Assembly: GCF_002127545.1 (NCBI RefSeq)
Contig: NZ_MUBK01000008.1
Coordinates: 46,538 to 110,537 of the forward strand
DNA from: Xenorhabdus beddingii
Lineage (GTDB): Bacteria; Pseudomonadota; Gammaproteobacteria; Enterobacterales; Enterobacteriaceae
Direction of reading: 5' to 3'
Length of the DNA: 64,000 bases
Within the stretch, counting starts at the first letter, position 1; every line of letters starts with the position of its first letter. The position numbers and the translations under genes are program-made. This document shows, in pieces, positions 62,790-64,000 of the stretch. A model generated the notes under the pieces. The model had not been told where the DNA came from. It saw only the letters and a program-made list of their open reading frames with translations, and searched no databases.

Positions 62790-63716
62790 ATGACTATCTT
62801 CCCTTCCGCTATTCAGATTAGAGGCTACCAGTCGGGTGATGATAAAAAAATCAGCCAATTATTCCGTGACGTTTACGGCGACTCGTATGTCTATCCTGAT
62901 ATTTATCTGCCAAGACTCATTGATGATAACCAAATCTCTGGGCAATGGTATTCAGCTTTAGCATTCCACCAAGGACGGCTCATTGGTCATGCTTCACTGG
63001 TTAAAGATTCCGTGCAGCAAAACCATGCGGAACTTGCACTTATCGCCGTCTATCCCGATTTTCAGGGTCATGGCGTGGCTAAATCCCTGGGCGGTTATTT
63101 ATGCCGTTATGCAAAAGAGCAGAGTTATAATTTATTGACGATAAAACAGGTCTGTTCGCATCCGAAAAGCCAGTATATCGCCCGGAATTTAGGCTTTTAT
63201 TCGACAGCACTGATGCTGGATTATGTCGATTCCCCCTTTGGGCGGCCTGAGCCTGAAAGCATCGTTCAGGGTATTTTACCGCTGAAATCACTGCCATTGC
63301 CTAAACTGAACTGGCCACAACTCTGGCGAAACTGGGTCACCCAGATAAGCCAGTATGTGGGTGAATCATCACCCAGTGCCCCGCCGTCATATCGGCGTTT
63401 CTTTGCCTCAGAACCGTTCACCATTAAAAAATCCGGTCGGCGTTTGGAAATCACACTCTACGACGTTCATTCTGACTTTCTATCGGAAGTCATCGATTTT
63501 CCCACCGGGCAGTTAATCTATTTAAAACTGCCCGCTATTGAAGCGTCTCTGGGATTTTACTCATTGTTGAAAAAAGGGGGATTCCGGTTCGCAGGATTAT
63601 GTCCCGATACCCATGATGGATGGTTTTTACTGTGGCTACGGGGCTATCAATTAACGCCATATCAGTTCTATGACTCAGGAACACAACACCTCTACCAAAT
63701 GGAGCTGGGGGTATAA
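62790..63716 (+). CDS. GNAT acetyltransferase with a C-terminal extension
   Basis: A 308-residue protein, larger than usual for GNATs. Residues 1-150 contain the acetyl-CoA site: LIGHASLVKDSVQQNHAELALIAVYPDFQGHGVAKSLGG. The pattern HAELALIAVYPDFQGHGVAKSL is a textbook motif A. The C-terminal half, including LEITLYDVHSDFLSEVIDFP and LPAIEASLGFYSLLKKGGFRFAGLCP, resembles the end of a second degenerate GNAT domain (FYSLLKKGGF). It may acylate or release the product of the preceding enzymes. It is the last gene of the operon. Confidence 0.78.
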   Translation: MTIFPSAIQIRGYQSGDDKKISQLFRDVYGDSYVYPDIYLPRLIDDNQISGQWYSALAFHQGRLIGHASLVKDSVQQNHAELALIAVYPDFQGHGVAKSLGGYLCRYAKEQSYNLLTIKQVCSHPKSQYIARNLGFYSTALMLDYVDSPFGRPEPESIVQGILPLKSLPLPKLNWPQLWRNWVTQISQYVGESSPSAPPSYRRFFASEPFTIKKSGRRLEITLYDVHSDFLSEVIDFPTGQLIYLKLPAIEASLGFYSLLKKGGFRFAGLCPDTHDGWFLLWLRGYQLTPYQFYDSGTQHLYQMELGV

Positions 63717-63752
63717 TAAATGAGCACACCCCAAAATTTGCTAAAAAAACAC

Positions 63753-63782
63753 TTTACAAATGATATTGAGAACGATTATCAT
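63753..63782 (+). promoter_or_regulatory. ryhB promoter with Fur box
   Basis: TTTACA at 63753-63758 (-35) and TATCAT at 63777-63782 (-10), spacing 18, overlap GATATTGAGAACGATTATC at 63762-63780, which matches 15 of 19 positions of the Fur consensus. Fur-Fe(II) would repress here. This is the arrangement expected for ryhB. Confidence 0.8.
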
Positions 63783-63789
63783 TCTTAAC

Positions 63790-63892
63790 ACTTTCAGTGC
63801 ACCACCTTCAGGGTCCATGTGAAAGTACGACATTGCTCACATTGCTTCCAGTGTTTACTTTTATAGGCCAACTTAATGTTGGCTTTTTTTTT
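63790..63892 (+). ncRNA. ryhB: RyhB small regulatory RNA
   Basis: The core GAAAGTACGACATTGCTCAC, then ATTGCTTCCAG, then TTACTTTTATAG, is nearly identical to E. coli RyhB, where the same core pairs with mRNAs of iron-using proteins. A terminator stem GCCAAC/GTTGGC at 63867-63883 with nine T at 63884-63892 closes the RNA, giving about 103 nt, against 90 in E. coli. The 5' region before GAAAG differs from E. coli. The gene sits downstream of a Fur box. It is made under iron starvation, acts with Hfq and lowers translation and stability of iron-protein mRNAs; target identity here is unknown. Confidence 0.93.
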
Positions 63893-63895
63893 GCC

Positions 63896-64000
63896 TGTGT
63901 CCCGTCCTAAATAAAGTTGACACTTTCCTTCATCTCTTTAGGAGAGTGTTATGAAATCAGAAAGTAAACGCACTCAGCGTGATTATTCATTGGCTTTTAA
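63896..64000 (+). mobile_element. Left end of an insertion sequence, cut by the window edge
   Basis: About 4 bases after the ryhB T-run a TG-starting end, TGTCCCGTCCTAAATAAAG, precedes a ribosome site GGAG and a transposase start. The rest is outside the window, so family and right end cannot be seen; the transposase start suggests an IS3-type element. Confidence 0.7.
63951..64000 (+). CDS. IS transposase OrfA, N-terminal fragment (cut by window edge)
   Basis: Only 16 codons are visible: MKSESKRTQRDYSLAF. The start with basic residues and RDYSLAF is typical of IS3-family OrfA proteins, which have an N-terminal helix-turn-helix. A ribosome site, TAGGAGAG, lies 6-10 bases upstream. The frame runs off the window. 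Confidence 0.7.
   Translation, partial: MKSESKRTQRDYSLAF

Noticed and set aside
63720..63788. 22-codon open frame over the ryhB promoter
   Set aside because: It overlaps the Fur box and promoter, has no ribosome site of its own and no recognisable product.
1..64000. CRISPR arrays, tRNA or rRNA genes
   Set aside because: I looked for regularly spaced repeats and for cloverleaf or ribosomal signatures and saw none. The only regular arrays are short tandem duplications without spacers.

Overview
The window (about 43-45% G+C by eye, with AT-rich islands) looks like the chromosome of an entomopathogenic member of the Morganellaceae, most probably Xenorhabdus or a close relative of Photorhabdus. 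The reasons are E. coli-like core genes and synteny (glpD, prlC-rsmJ, uspA-uspB-pitA-yhiN, ryhB) interrupted by toxin-type and secreted-protein genes, and a dispersed repeat of the type I associate with this group. I had no database, so the genus is an inference.

Layout. 1-4.5 kb: glpD, an acetyltransferase, an unrecognised AT-rich gene and an alpha/beta hydrolase. 5-11.7 kb: the yhf operon (yhfZ-Y-X-php-U-T-S), with yhfW reduced to a tail fragment. 12.3-14.8 kb: two tandem glycosyltransferases of the TcdA/TcdB catalytic type with DxD motifs. 14.9-28.7 kb: a phenylacetate catabolism cluster, paaZ divergent from paaABCDEFGHIJK-paaX, ending in an internally deleted catB-like remnant where E. 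coli has paaY. 29.2-30 kb: a probable Tlde1-type L,D-transpeptidase effector with its periplasmic immunity protein. 30.5-38.2 kb: a RibD/DHFR-like enzyme, a PRD/EIIA-type regulator and an operon of a small PRD protein, SFCGS protein, DUF4312, DUF4311, DUF4310, an amidohydrolase and a DgaE-like PLP enzyme; the usual aldolase gene is missing and a repeat plus an M20D peptidase tail stand in its place. 38.5-39.5 kb: an orphan toxin-like gene. 39.9-43 kb: treBC. 43.2-46.5 kb: a frameshifted remnant, two small exported proteins, a secreted beta-helix protein and an acetyltransferase. 46.8-57.2 kb: prlC-rsmJ behind a sigma-32-type promoter, an IS remnant, a VapA-like protein, gdhA, uspA, uspB, pitA and yhiN. 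57.9-63.7 kb: a four-gene operon of LuxE-like, LuxC-PaaK fusion, PaaK-like and GNAT proteins. 63.75-63.9 kb: a Fur-controlled RyhB small RNA, directly followed by the left end of an IS element cut by the window edge.

How the parts fit. The paa genes would convert phenylacetate to acetyl-CoA and succinyl-CoA, with PaaX as phenylacetyl-CoA-responsive repressor. The yhf operon and the 33-38 kb operon share a logic: each joins a stand-alone PRD mini-protein, a small glycine-rich protein with a similar Cys-Gly-Gly motif, polytopic membrane proteins, an amidohydrolase-superfamily enzyme and PLP enzymes. They may be two versions of one poorly described uptake and catabolism system. The LuxE/LuxC/PaaK operon looks like a dedicated acyl-activation and reduction pathway without luciferase genes. 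A genome-wide habit of short in-frame 15-bp tandem duplications at gene ends is visible in at least six genes.
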